In this document: in pieces, positions 16,217 through 24,803 of the stretch
Layout of the letters: the number at the start of each line of letters is the position of its first letter
Position numbering within the stretch: the first letter of the stretch is position 1
NCBI RefSeq assembly: GCF_004025535.1
Contig: NZ_QJRG01000049.1
Coordinates: 321,517-385,516 of the forward strand
Length of the DNA stretch: 64,000 nucleotides
Reading direction: 5' to 3'
DNA from: Pseudomonas alkylphenolica
GTDB lineage: Bacteria; Pseudomonadota; Gammaproteobacteria; Pseudomonadales; Pseudomonadaceae
Translations under genes and position numbers: made by a program
The notes under the pieces: model-generated
The model's database searches: none
What the model was told of the DNA's origin: nothing
What the model saw: only the letters and a program-made list of their open reading frames with translations

Positions 16217-18262
16217 ATGGCGTTGCTGAATCTCTGGCTGGCCCGGTTCGCTGCGCGCCCGGAACTGCTCATTCTGGCGTTGATGGTGATGATTATCGCC
16301 ATGTTGATCATCCCCTTGCCGACAATGCTGGTGGATTTCCTGATCGGCCTGAACATCGTCCTGTCGTTGTTGATTTTCATGGGCTCGTTCTATATCGAGC
16401 GAATCCTCAGTTACTCGACTTTTCCGGCGTTGTTGCTGTTGACCACACTGTTTCGCCTGGCGCTGTCGATCAGTACCAGCCGGCTGATTCTGACCCAGGC
16501 CGATGCCGGCGAGATCATTGCCTCTTTCGGTGAGTTCGTGATTGGCGAGAACCTGGTAGTGGGGTTCGTGATTTTCTCGATCGTCACCATTGTTCAGTTC
16601 ATTGTCATCACCAAGGGCTCGGAGCGGGTGGCGGAAGTCGCCGCACGGTTTTCCCTGGACGGCATGCCCGGGAAGCAAATGAGCATCGATGGCGACCTCA
16701 AGGCCGGTGCCATCGATGCGGCCCAGGCCCGGGCCAGGCGCAGTGAGCTTGAGCGTGAGAGCCAGCTGTACGGTTCATTCGATGGTGCCATGAAGTTCAT
16801 CAAAGGCGATGCCATTGCCGGCATTGTGATCATCTTCGTCAATTTTATTGGTGGCTTGGCCGTCGGTGTCGGTCAGTTGGGCATGGATATGTCCACTGCG
16901 CTGTCGACCTTTACCCTGTTGACGATCGGTGACGGTCTGGTCGCGCAGATTCCCGCGCTGTTGATCGCCATTGGCGCAGGCTTCATCGTCACCCGGGTCA
17001 ATGGCGACGAGCAGAACCTGGGGCGCAACATGCTCAGCCAGGTGCTGGGCAATCCATTCGTGCTCGGGGTGTGCGCATTGCTGGCGTTGGGTGTGGGCTT
17101 GCTGCCGGGCTTTCCGCTGCTGGTCTTCGTGTTCATCAGCAGCGTCATGGCGGCGGTGCTCTGGCGCCGACGGCGGCCTGTGCAGGCCGAGGCGGGCGAG
17201 GGTGCAAGCCTTGAGGCGGGTCGTGAGCCAGGGCCGGCAGAAACCTTGGTCGATATCGACAGCCTGAGCACCGAAACCCTGCCCCTGTTGCTGTTGGTGC
17301 CGCCGAACCGGCTGGGCGAATTACAGCAGGCACGCTTTGCTGAACGCCTGCGCAGCCAGTTTTTCATGGATTACGGCTTGCGCATTGCCCAGCCGCATCT
17401 GCGTGCGGCCAAGACATTGCCCGAACACCAGGTCACGATCCTGATCAACGAGGTGCGAGCCGATCAGTTCGACCTGTTCTTCGAGCACCATCGCCTGCTC
17501 GATTTCGGTGAGCAATTGCAAGACTCAGGGGTCGAGATCAGGCGTGGGCGCGACAGCAACAAAGTCGAGAGCCTGTGGATCAGCGACAGTCACAGCCAGG
17601 CTATCGCCACGCTCGGCTATCCGCTACGGGCGGCCCAGCAGGAGCTCTACCACAGCCTGGCGGTGGTGCTGGCGCGCAACATCCAGGAGTTTTTCGGCGT
17701 GCAGGAAACCAAGACGCTGCTCGATGAGCTGGAAAGGCAGTATCCCGACCTGCTCAAGGAAGTCTATCGCTATGTCACCGTGCAGAAGATCAGCGAAGTG
17801 CTGCAACGGCTGATCAGTGAGCGCATTTCGGTACGCAACATGAAACTGGTGATGGAAACCCTGGCGCACTGGGCGTCCCGGGAGAAGGACACCCTGGCCT
17901 TGGTCGAGCATGTACGCGGTGCACTGGCGCGTTACATCAGCAACAAGTTCGCCCGGCAGGACACGCTCAACGTGCTGTTGCTCGGTACCGAGTTCGAGGA
18001 GGTGGTGCGTTCGGCCGTGCGCCAGACCTCCGCAGGTAACTTCGTCAACCTCGACGCAGCCCAGGTCGAAGCCCTGCTCGATCGCGTCGGCGCTGGCCTT
18101 GGCGATTTGTACATCCCGCACAAGGACCTGGTGCTGCTGTGCTCGGTGGACGTCAGGCGCTACATGAAAAAGTTGATCGATGGCCGCTTCAGGGAACTGG
18201 ACGTGATGTCCTTCGCCGAGGTCGCCGAAAACATTTCAGTCAACGTGATCAAGACACTCTAG
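16217..18262 (+). CDS. sctV: Type III export gate protein SctV (InvA-like)
   Basis: A 681-residue FHIPEP-family inner-membrane export gate, close in length to InvA (685). Hydrophobic helices occupy about residues 15-320, beginning LLILALMVMIIAMLIIPLPTM. The conserved cytoplasmic loop between helices 4 and 5 is visible as GSERVAEVAARFSLDGMPGKQMSID with DLKAGAIDAAQARARRSELERE. The C-terminal cytoplasmic domain (about 340-681) forms the nonameric ring that receives chaperone-substrate complexes. It has LVLLCSVDVRRYMKKLID near the end. Only 40 bases separate its stop from sctN; the SPI-1 gene normally at that spot (invB) is absent. Confidence 0.97.
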   Translation: MALLNLWLARFAARPELLILALMVMIIAMLIIPLPTMLVDFLIGLNIVLSLLIFMGSFYIERILSYSTFPALLLLTTLFRLALSISTSRLILTQADAGEIIASFGEFVIGENLVVGFVIFSIVTIVQFIVITKGSERVAEVAARFSLDGMPGKQMSIDGDLKAGAIDAAQARARRSELERESQLYGSFDGAMKFIKGDAIAGIVIIFVNFIGGLAVGVGQLGMDMSTALSTFTLLTIGDGLVAQIPALLIAIGAGFIVTRVNGDEQNLGRNMLSQVLGNPFVLGVCALLALGVGLLPGFPLLVFVFISSVMAAVLWRRRRPVQAEAGEGASLEAGREPGPAETLVDIDSLSTETLPLLLLVPPNRLGELQQARFAERLRSQFFMDYGLRIAQPHLRAAKTLPEHQVTILINEVRADQFDLFFEHHRLLDFGEQLQDSGVEIRRGRDSNKVESLWISDSHSQAIATLGYPLRAAQQELYHSLAVVLARNIQEFFGVQETKTLLDELERQYPDLLKEVYRYVTVQKISEVLQRLISERISVRNMKLVMETLAHWASREKDTLALVEHVRGALARYISNKFARQDTLNVLLLGTEFEEVVRSAVRQTSAGNFVNLDAAQVEALLDRVGAGLGDLYIPHKDLVLLCSVDVRRYMKKLIDGRFRELDVMSFAEVAENISVNVIKTL

Positions 18263-18302
18263 GAACGGCAATGGCAGCTGCTGAACATACTCCGGTGCGG
18301 CA

Positions 18303-19592
18303 ATGAACCTGATGCAATTGACACGTCAGGGCGCGCACCCGCGCCGTTCGCTCGGGCCCCTGCTGGAAGTGCCGCTGGCTGGCGTTGCCATCGGTGAACT
18401 GTGCGAGGTCTTTCAGCACTGGCGCGATCCCAGGCCGCAAGCCTGGGCGCAGGTCGTTGGCTTCAACGCCGAGGTGGCACTGCTTAGCCTGTTGGGTGAG
18501 CCGCAGGGCCTGTCGCGTCAGTCGCTGGTGGTGGCCACCGGAGCACCCCTGCGCCTGCACTGCAGCGATGACCTGCTCGGTGCGGTGCTCGATGCCCGTG
18601 GTCAGGTGGTCGAGCGTTTGGCACCGGCCCATGGCCGGCCGAGCGTCCCCTATGGTCTGGACAATCCGCCGCCACACTACAGCCAGCGTCGACCGGTCAG
18701 GCGGCGGTTGAGCACCTGCATCCGTGCGATCGATACCCTGCTGACCTGCGGCGTTGGCCAGCGGGTCGGTATCTTTGCTGCCGCCGGTACCGGTAAAACC
18801 TCATTGCTCGACATGCTGGTGGAGCACACCGAAGCGGATGTGTTCGTTGTCGGCCTGATCGGCGAGCGTGGTCGCGAAGTGGCCGAGTTCATCGAGCGTC
18901 TGCGTGGTTCGCCGCGCAGTGCCCGCACGGTGGTGGTGCAGGCCAGTTCCGACAGCCCGGCGGTGGACCGTTGCAACGCAGCCTTGGTCGCGACCAGCGT
19001 GGCTGAGTACTTTCGCGATCGCAGCCAGCACGTGGTGTTGCTGATCGACTCCTTGAGCCGTTATGCCCGGGCTCGCCGGGACCTGGCCCTGGCAGCGGGT
19101 GAAGCGCCGGCGCGACGCGGTTATCCGGCTTCGCTGTTCGAGGCCTTGCCGCGCCTGCTGGAGCGTCCGGGGGTAACGGTCACCGGCAGTATCTCGGCGT
19201 TCTACACGGTGCTGCTGGAGTCTGACGACGAGCCTGACCCGTTGGCTGAAGAGATTCGCTCGATCCTCGATGGGCATATCTACCTGAGCCGCGAACTGGC
19301 AGCCAAAGGCCATTTCCCCGCCATCGATGTGTTGCGCAGTACAAGTCGGGTTGCTCACCAGGTGTGCAGTACGGCGAGCATTGCTCTGGCCAACCAGGCC
19401 CGTGAGCGTCTGGCCAGGCTTCAGGGCATGCGCCTGCTGCTGGAGCTGGGTGAATACCAGAGCGGTATCGATCCGCTCAACGATCAGGCCCTGGCGTGCC
19501 GCGATGCTTTGCATCAATGGCTGCGCCAGGGTACCGAACAGGCAGTCACGGCCGAAGCTGCCGAGCAGGCACTGCATGCGTTGCTCGTCTGA
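18303..19592 (+). CDS. sctN: Type III secretion ATPase SctN (InvC-like)
   Basis: A 429-residue hexameric ATPase that unloads chaperones and unfolds substrates at the base of the export apparatus. Walker A is GIFAAAGTGKTSLLD (about residues 157-171). GLIGERGREVAEFIE follows, and Walker B is HVVLLIDSLSRYARARRDLAL near 240-260. The C-terminal helical domain ends near the stop. Length equals InvC (431). The 5' end lacks an obvious strong RBS, and an 11-codon reading frame (18271-18306) overlaps its start, so translational coupling is possible. sctO starts 17 bases before its stop. Confidence 0.97.
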   Translation: MNLMQLTRQGAHPRRSLGPLLEVPLAGVAIGELCEVFQHWRDPRPQAWAQVVGFNAEVALLSLLGEPQGLSRQSLVVATGAPLRLHCSDDLLGAVLDARGQVVERLAPAHGRPSVPYGLDNPPPHYSQRRPVRRRLSTCIRAIDTLLTCGVGQRVGIFAAAGTGKTSLLDMLVEHTEADVFVVGLIGERGREVAEFIERLRGSPRSARTVVVQASSDSPAVDRCNAALVATSVAEYFRDRSQHVVLLIDSLSRYARARRDLALAAGEAPARRGYPASLFEALPRLLERPGVTVTGSISAFYTVLLESDDEPDPLAEEIRSILDGHIYLSRELAAKGHFPAIDVLRSTSRVAHQVCSTASIALANQARERLARLQGMRLLLELGEYQSGIDPLNDQALACRDALHQWLRQGTEQAVTAEAAEQALHALLV

Positions 19593-20037
19593 GTGGCAGG
19601 CGTGGCTGCAGCTGGGTGAAGGGCGCTTGCAGGCGGTGCAGCAGAACCTGGCGTGCACCGTGCAGCAGGCTCGGGTACTCAAGGAACAGGCTGGCGAGCT
19701 GCAGGAGCGACAGGCAGCGCTGCACGCGTTACGGCAAGAGGAGAACGGGCAGCGACTCAGCCATAGCCAGCTGCTCGACCTGTTGCGTCGCCAAGCCATG
19801 TTTCGCCGCCAGTCCCAGGTGTGGACCCTGGAGCTGGAGCAGATCAGCCTCCAACAGCGGCAACTGCAGCAGGACCAAGTCAACCAACAGCAACAATTGA
19901 GCGCCTTGCAGCGTCGCCATGACAAACATCAACGGCATCTGCAGCAGATGAGCCGGCAAAGGCAGCGGCAGTGCCAACGCCGTGAAGACGACGAACTGGA
20001 TGAGCAGAGGTTCAAGGCTGGATTATGGAACGAATGA
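19576..20037 (+). CDS. sctO: Type III secretion stalk protein SctO (SpaM/InvI-like)
   Basis: A 153-residue protein, nearly all coiled coil and very rich in Gln, Arg and Glu (LQAVQQNLACTVQQARVLK, then QLLDLLRRQAMFRRQSQVW). This is the profile of the SctO stalk that links the SctN ATPase to the SctV ring. Its length is close to SpaM/InvI (147). The frame remains open far upstream inside sctN, but ATG 19576, 17 bases before the sctN stop, gives the expected size. The downstream sctP start lies inside its last codons. It is identified by position and composition, since this family diverges fast. Confidence 0.85.
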   Translation: MRCSSEWQAWLQLGEGRLQAVQQNLACTVQQARVLKEQAGELQERQAALHALRQEENGQRLSHSQLLDLLRRQAMFRRQSQVWTLELEQISLQQRQLQQDQVNQQQQLSALQRRHDKHQRHLQQMSRQRQRQCQRREDDELDEQRFKAGLWNE

Positions 20038-21116
20038 CAGTATCGGTCGGGCATGGCAGCGTTACCCCCCTGGATCAGCCTGCTCCGGCGCTGGATGAGC
20101 TGTTGCCGCCACTTGAAAGCGTGGAGTTGCCCCAGGGCGTTTTGCAGGCACTGGCACCATGGGTCCCGCAGCCGCATTTGAGCATCAAAAGGTTGCCGGC
20201 AGTGCCTGCGTTCGACCTGGCGCAAGTGCCAACCGCCACTGCGCACTCGGTCCGGGAGAGGATCGCTGGCGATCAGCGGCGTATGCTGCCAGGGCTGCCT
20301 GAAATGGCGGGGACGATACGGTTGCCAGCCCGGCCGCCTGTGACTCAACTGTCGACTGGCGTGACCGAAGCCGAGTGTGCACACTTCCCGACAGAGGCCA
20401 GTCTCGTCATGGTGCATGCGGCGTCTGCCCGGCCGACATTGGTTGCTGCCGAGCTTTCGCCGATGCGCACGCCTTCCTTGCCTGCGACGCCGCGGATGCC
20501 GATCGATTCAGCGCCAGCCAGGTTGGCGGCAGCCGCTGCCGACCTGGCGCAAGTGCCAGCTGCCAGTGGGCACTCGGTAGAGGAGAAGGTCGCTGGCGAT
20601 TCGCAGCGTATGCTACCAATCCTGCCTCAAACGGAAGGGGCGACACTGTTGCCAGCCGGCCCGCCTGAAACGCCGCCCCTGACTCAACTGTCAACTGGCG
20701 TGACCGAAGCCGAGTGTGAACACTTCCCGGTACAGGCCAGTCTCGTCATGGTGCGTGCGGCGACTGCCCGACCGACACTGGTTGCTGCCGAACTTCCGCC
20801 GATTCGCATGCCATCCTTGCCGGCGTCGCTGCAGAAGCCAATCGATTCAGCGCCAGCCAACCAGCCTGGTGAGGGCTTGCGGGTGCCATTCGATAACGGA
20901 CGCATCAGCGGCACCCTGCTGATCACCGGCAACGAAAGCACTCAGGGCATGCTGGTTACTCCCGACAAGAACGTGCTGCTGGAGCAACTGCGCGAGCCGT
21001 TTTCGCGTCTGGATCAACCCGCCTGGCGCTTGTCCGAACGTGCCGATGATCGCGACCATGGGCATAGGCGAGCGCATGCCGACGAGCCTGAAGACGAGCC
21101 GGAGCAGTCGCGTTGA
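20025..21116 (+). CDS. sctP: Needle-length regulator SctP (SpaN/InvJ-like) with tandem duplication
   Basis: A 363-residue protein in the SpaN/InvJ position between sctO and sctQ. It is Pro/Ala/Leu-rich and low in recognisable domains, as is usual for the molecular rulers that set needle length and switch substrate specificity. Residues about 64-281 are two tandem copies of a ~110-residue unit (separate repeat entry). The C-terminal 80 residues, starting about GLRVPFDNGRISGTLLITGN, form a compact region like the switch (T3S4) domain, then an acidic/His tail. InvJ has 336 residues; without the duplication this protein would be about 250. It overlaps sctO by 13 bases and its stop overlaps the sctQ TTG start. 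Confidence 0.85.
   Translation: MERMTVSVGHGSVTPLDQPAPALDELLPPLESVELPQGVLQALAPWVPQPHLSIKRLPAVPAFDLAQVPTATAHSVRERIAGDQRRMLPGLPEMAGTIRLPARPPVTQLSTGVTEAECAHFPTEASLVMVHAASARPTLVAAELSPMRTPSLPATPRMPIDSAPARLAAAAADLAQVPAASGHSVEEKVAGDSQRMLPILPQTEGATLLPAGPPETPPLTQLSTGVTEAECEHFPVQASLVMVRAATARPTLVAAELPPIRMPSLPASLQKPIDSAPANQPGEGLRVPFDNGRISGTLLITGNESTQGMLVTPDKNVLLEQLREPFSRLDQPAWRLSERADDRDHGHRRAHADEPEDEPEQSR
20214..20865 (+). repeat. Tandem duplication inside sctP
   Basis: Two in-frame copies: 20214-20540 and 20541-20865. Both begin with codons for DLAQVP and share HSV.E..AGD..RMLP, TQLSTGVTEAEC.HFP, ASLVMV.AA.ARPTLVAAEL and PIDSAPA. Copy 2 carries a four-codon insertion (PPETPPL against PPV). DNA similarity is still high, including third positions, so the duplication looks recent. 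Confidence 0.9.
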
Positions 21117-22000
21117 GCCCGCTCACCCTGCGTCAGCTACATCCGCAAGCGGCGTTGCAGCGACGACTGTTGCGCCATGAGGCGCAACTGCAAATGAGCA
21201 CGCCGTCAGTGGATGTCGAGTACCTGGCGTTTCGTGCCCGTTCGTCTTTGGGGGCGTGGTCGGGCCTGGTTGCTGCCCATGCGTGGCTGGGCGGTCGTCT
21301 GCCGCAGCTATCCGGCCTGTTGGTGCGGCCACCTTGTGCTGAACATATCCGGCAACTGTTCGAGGTCATGCCGCGGCCAGTACCTGCACCGCTACCGGTG
21401 CTGGCGTACGACCAACTGGAAGCAGTCGAGCGGGTGACGGGCAGGGCAATTCCACCTTGGCCGTTGCTCATGGTCGACACTGGCACCGGGCCCCTCTGGC
21501 TGACCGAGCTGCCGACCGCACTGCAATTGCCGGCGCCGAAACTCGGGCGTTGTTCAGGTCTTCCTGCGGGCCTTGAGCTGATGCTCGGCTTTAGTCAGTG
21601 GCGGCCCCGGCTACCGCCTGCTACGGGCGATCTGCTGCGCATTCTCGACTTTAGCCCGCATTGGCGCTTGAACGGCCGCTTTGCTGGCGCATTCAGTTTT
21701 ATCGAGCAAGGAATACACATGACTTCCGTCCCGTCCATGTCGCCTGAACAGGCACCCGAACCCACGAAGCTGGCTGCATTGCCCGTGACCCTGGAGTTCT
21801 CGCTGCCCACTGTCGACCTGAGCTTTGCCGAGCTTGCCGCCAGCCTGGAAGCTGGTTTGTTGAACCTTGATGCGCAGGCACTGCAGCAGGTCCAGGTGCG
21901 CGCCAACGGACAGTGGCTGGGCTGTGGCGAACTGGTGCGCGCGGGCGAGCAACTGGCGCTTGAGCTGCATCAGGTAAGGGAAATGCCCGGCGATGAATGA
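21113..22000 (+). CDS. sctQ: Type III secretion C-ring protein SctQ (SpaO-like)
   Basis: A 295-residue C-ring/sorting-platform component of the SpaO/FliM-FliN family (SpaO has 303). The N-terminal part is variable. The C-terminal SPOA (FliN-like) domain occupies roughly the last 80 residues (LAALPVTLEFSLPTVDLSFAELAAS, QVRANGQWLGCGELVRAGEQLAL). The start appears to be TTG 21113, overlapping the sctP stop; the next in-frame ATG codons lie far downstream. An internal in-frame start probably produces a short C-terminal form (separate entry). The stop overlaps the sctR ATG by eight bases. Confidence 0.9.
   Translation: MSPLTLRQLHPQAALQRRLLRHEAQLQMSTPSVDVEYLAFRARSSLGAWSGLVAAHAWLGGRLPQLSGLLVRPPCAEHIRQLFEVMPRPVPAPLPVLAYDQLEAVERVTGRAIPPWPLLMVDTGTGPLWLTELPTALQLPAPKLGRCSGLPAGLELMLGFSQWRPRLPPATGDLLRILDFSPHWRLNGRFAGAFSFIEQGIHMTSVPSMSPEQAPEPTKLAALPVTLEFSLPTVDLSFAELAASLEAGLLNLDAQALQQVQVRANGQWLGCGELVRAGEQLALELHQVREMPGDE
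21719..22000 (+). CDS. Probable internal translation product SctQ-C
   Basis: Inside sctQ an ATG at 21719 (codon 203, in frame) is preceded at five bases by AAGGAA, a better RBS than that of the full-length TTG start. It would give a 93-residue protein made only of the SPOA domain. Short C-terminal forms made by internal initiation are known for SpaO and YscQ and are structural parts of the sorting platform. Here the site is seen in sequence and its use is inferred. Confidence 0.65.
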   Translation: MTSVPSMSPEQAPEPTKLAALPVTLEFSLPTVDLSFAELAASLEAGLLNLDAQALQQVQVRANGQWLGCGELVRAGEQLALELHQVREMPGDE

Positions 22001-22664
22001 TGTCTCGCTGATCGCCCTGCTGGCCTTCGCTTCGTTGTTGCCGTTTGTAGTGGCTGCCGGAACCTGTTACCTGAAGTTCTCCATTGTCTTCGTCATCGTG
22101 CGCAACGCTCTGGGCCTGCAGCAGGTGCCGTCGAACATGAGCCTCAACGCCATCGCGCTGATGCTGGCGATCTTCGTCATGACCCCGGTGGTGCAGCAGG
22201 GTTACAGCTATTACAAGGAGCATCAGGTCGCGTTCGACGACATCGAGGCGGTGGTGGATTTTGCCGAGAACGGCCTGGGCAGCTACAAGCGTTACCTGCG
22301 TCAATACACGGATCCTGAGCTTGCGCAGTTTTTCGAACGAGCCCAGCACAGTGACCAGCAAGGTGCAGACGAAGGGTACGACGAGCAATCAGAACCGTCG
22401 CTGTTCGCCCTGCTGCCCGCGTATGCCCTGAGTGAAATCAAGAGCGCATTCAAGATCGGCTTTTACCTGTACCTGCCGTTTGTGATAGTCGATCTGGTGA
22501 TCTCCAGTCTGTTGCTGGCGTTGGGCATGATGATGATGAGCCCGGTGATCATTTCGGTACCGATCAAGCTGGTGCTGTTCGTCGCCCTTGATGGCTGGTC
22601 CCTGCTTTCCACCGGGCTGGTCGAACAGTACCTGGCCGTGGGGCGGCAGGTAGAGCATGGATGA
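21993..22664 (+). CDS. sctR: Type III export apparatus protein SctR (SpaP-like)
   Basis: A 223-residue inner-membrane protein of the FliP/SpaP family (SpaP 224). It starts MNDVSLIALLAFASLLPFVVAAGTC, and the conserved KFSIVFVIVRNALGLQQVPSN follows near residues 28-48. Later come ALLPAYALSEIKSAFKIGFYLYLPF and VIDLVISSLLLALGMMMMSPV-type segments, the family signature at about residues 145-190. Five copies form the core of the export channel together with SctS and SctT. It overlaps both neighbours by eight bases. Confidence 0.97.
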   Translation: MNDVSLIALLAFASLLPFVVAAGTCYLKFSIVFVIVRNALGLQQVPSNMSLNAIALMLAIFVMTPVVQQGYSYYKEHQVAFDDIEAVVDFAENGLGSYKRYLRQYTDPELAQFFERAQHSDQQGADEGYDEQSEPSLFALLPAYALSEIKSAFKIGFYLYLPFVIVDLVISSLLLALGMMMMSPVIISVPIKLVLFVALDGWSLLSTGLVEQYLAVGRQVEHG

Positions 22665-22911
22665 GCTGGTGTACGCGGGCAACAAGGCCCTGTACCTGAT
22701 CCTGTTACTGGTGGCCTGGCCGGTGGTGGTGGCCACGGTCGTGGGGCTGCTGGTGGGCCTGTTCCAGACTGTTACCCAGCTGCAGGAGCAGACGTTGCCG
22801 TTCGGCTTCAAGCTGCTGGCGGTTTCGATCTGCCTGTTCTTGCTGTCCGGCTGGTACGGTGAGGTATTGCTGGGCTTCAGTCGCGAAGTATTGCAGCTGG
22901 CGTTGCGCTGA
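22657..22911 (+). CDS. sctS: Type III export apparatus protein SctS (SpaQ-like)
   Basis: An 84-residue protein with two membrane helices (YLILLLVAWPVVVATVVGLLV and LLAVSICLFLLSGWYGEVLL) separated by the FliQ-family loop GLFQTVTQLQEQTLPFG. SpaQ has 86 residues. It encircles the SctR5T1 core of the channel. It overlaps the sctR end by eight bases and shares one base with the sctT start. Confidence 0.96.
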   Translation: MDELVYAGNKALYLILLLVAWPVVVATVVGLLVGLFQTVTQLQEQTLPFGFKLLAVSICLFLLSGWYGEVLLGFSREVLQLALR

Positions 22912-23690
22912 TGGGCGCCGGGCTGTTTTTTGAACTGTATGGCCTGATGGCGACGGCGCTACTGGGTGTGGCACGGCTGGCACCGCTGTTCTTCATGCTG
23001 CCGTTTCTCAATAGTGGCGTATTGACCGGGGCACCTCGCCAGGCCGTGATGTTTCTCCTGGCCCTGGCGTTGACACCGCTGATCGGTGAGCAATTGCCCG
23101 CGCTCGACAGCCTGGCGTTTCTTGGCCTGCTGTTACGCGAAGCAGGTATCGGTACGCTGCTGGGCTGCCTGCTGTGCTGGCCGTTCTGGGTCCTGCATGC
23201 CATGGGCAACCTGATCGACAACCAGCGCGGGGCCATGTTCAGCAACGTCCTGGATCCGGCCAACGGTGTCGACAACTCGGAGCTGGCAACCTTTCTTCAG
23301 TTGTTTGCCGCCGTCCTCTACCTTGAAGGGGGCGGGCTGTTGCTGATGCTCGACGCTATCTCCCTGAGTTACCAACTCTGCGATCCCGGCAGGGCCTGCG
23401 GATTTTCCTTGTCGGCGATGGCGGCGCTGCTGGATGCCATCGTCGCCAAGACCCTGGCGATCAGCGCGCCGGTGGTCGCAGCGATGCTGCTCAGCGAGGC
23501 CCTACTCGGACTGCTGTCGCGTTATGCCCAGCAGATGAATGCGTTCTCTGTTTCGCTGACCATCAAGAGCCTGGTCGCGCTGGTGGTACTGCTTCTGTAC
23601 TTTGGCTCACACTTGCCCGAGGAGGTCATGGGCATGGCAGATGCTCCCCGGCACCTGCCGCAGTATCTACAGATACAGGCGTTGCGCTGA
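22911..23690 (+). CDS. sctT: Type III export apparatus protein SctT (SpaR-like)
   Basis: A 259-residue inner-membrane protein of the FliR/SpaR family (SpaR 263), with about six hydrophobic segments. Typical features are ARLAPLFFMLPFLNSGVLTG near residue 23-42, the conserved DNQRGAMFSNVLDPANGVDNSELATFL region near 100-125, and a C-terminal LLSRYAQQMNAFSVSLTIK near 200-220. One copy completes the SctR-SctS-SctT channel. ATG 22911 overlaps the last base of the sctS stop, and its own stop overlaps the sctU ATG by one base. Confidence 0.96.
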   Translation: MGAGLFFELYGLMATALLGVARLAPLFFMLPFLNSGVLTGAPRQAVMFLLALALTPLIGEQLPALDSLAFLGLLLREAGIGTLLGCLLCWPFWVLHAMGNLIDNQRGAMFSNVLDPANGVDNSELATFLQLFAAVLYLEGGGLLLMLDAISLSYQLCDPGRACGFSLSAMAALLDAIVAKTLAISAPVVAAMLLSEALLGLLSRYAQQMNAFSVSLTIKSLVALVVLLLYFGSHLPEEVMGMADAPRHLPQYLQIQALR

Positions 23691-24724
23691 TGTCGTCCAG
23701 CGCGTCTAAAACCGAGAAGCCCACCGCAAAGCGCCTGCGCGATGCCGCACGTAAAGGCCAGACCTTCAAGGCCCGTGACCTGCTGACCACGTGCATGATG
23801 TTGCTGGGGCTGGCGGCCATGCTCAATGACACCAGACTGCTGGAAATCATGGAGGTGTATCGGCGTATCCTGGCCGGGGGGCTTCAGGATGATCTGGCGC
23901 GCTACTCGGCCAGCCTGCTGCGCCTGGCCCTGGAGCTGATTCTGCCCATGGTCGTGATTTGCATCCTTGGCAGTGCCTTACCGGCCCTGCTGCAAAGCGG
24001 TTTTCGCCTGGCCAGCGAAGCACTGAAACTCAACCTGGGCGCCTTGAACCCGATCAACGGCTTCAAGAAGCTGTTCAGTGTGCGAACCGTCAAGGACACG
24101 CTCAAAGCACTGCTTTACCTGGGCTGCTTTGCCCTTGCCCTGTGCATTGTCTGGTGGCAATACCGGGCCTTGTTGTTCGCCCAGTTGCATGCCACGCCGC
24201 TGGTGTTGCTGGCGATCTGGGGCGAACTGCTATTCGCCCTGTTCATGACCATCCTGGGTTGTGCCTTGCTGGTCGTGGCCCTCGATGCCCTGGTCGAGTA
24301 CTGGCTGTTCATGCGCGAGATGAAGATGGACCTGCATTCAGTCAAGCGCGAACACAAAGAGCAGGACGGCGATCCACACATCAAGGGCAAGCGTCGTCAG
24401 CTGCACCAGGAGCTGCTCAACGAGCAGGTTCGTTCCGACATCCGTAATTCACGGATGATCCTCGCCAATCCGACCCATATCGCCATCGGCATTTACTTTC
24501 GCCCAGAGGTCAGCCTGCTGCCGTTCATTTCACTGATCGAGACCAACCAGCGGGCCCTGGCGGTGCGGACTTACGCTGAAGAAGTCGGAGTGCCGGTGAT
24601 CACCGACATCAATCTGGCCCGGCGCATTTTCAAGACCCATCGGCGTTACAGCTTCCTGCAAATTCAGGAGGTCGAGCAGGTGCTGCGTCTATTGGTCTGG
24701 CTCGAGCAGGTCGAGCAGGCTTGA
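23690..24724 (+). CDS. sctU: Autocleaving export switch protein SctU (SpaS-like)
   Basis: A 344-residue FlhB/SpaS-family protein (SpaS 356). It begins with the family-typical KTEKPTAKRLRDAARKGQ, has four membrane helices between about residues 30 and 205, and a cytoplasmic domain with the self-cleavage motif NPTH (Asn260-Pro261-Thr262-His263). Cleavage after the Asn, together with SctP, switches export from needle/rod subunits to translocators. The catalytic Asn and Pro are intact. A 79-base gap follows, the largest in this half of the island, marking the end of the apparatus operon or a promoter for sicA. Confidence 0.97.
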   Translation: MSSSASKTEKPTAKRLRDAARKGQTFKARDLLTTCMMLLGLAAMLNDTRLLEIMEVYRRILAGGLQDDLARYSASLLRLALELILPMVVICILGSALPALLQSGFRLASEALKLNLGALNPINGFKKLFSVRTVKDTLKALLYLGCFALALCIVWWQYRALLFAQLHATPLVLLAIWGELLFALFMTILGCALLVVALDALVEYWLFMREMKMDLHSVKREHKEQDGDPHIKGKRRQLHQELLNEQVRSDIRNSRMILANPTHIAIGIYFRPEVSLLPFISLIETNQRALAVRTYAEEVGVPVITDINLARRIFKTHRRYSFLQIQEVEQVLRLLVWLEQVEQA

Positions 24725-24803
24725 CGCGTGAAATGAGCGTTATCTGGCAGCGACCCTTGCAACGCTCTGGCCCAATGCAAGCGTCAGGTTCTAGGAGGTT
24801 TCG

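Noticed and set aside
18271..18306. Eleven-codon frame between sctV and sctN as a remnant of invB
   Set aside because: Too short to compare with invB; more likely chance or a coupling device.
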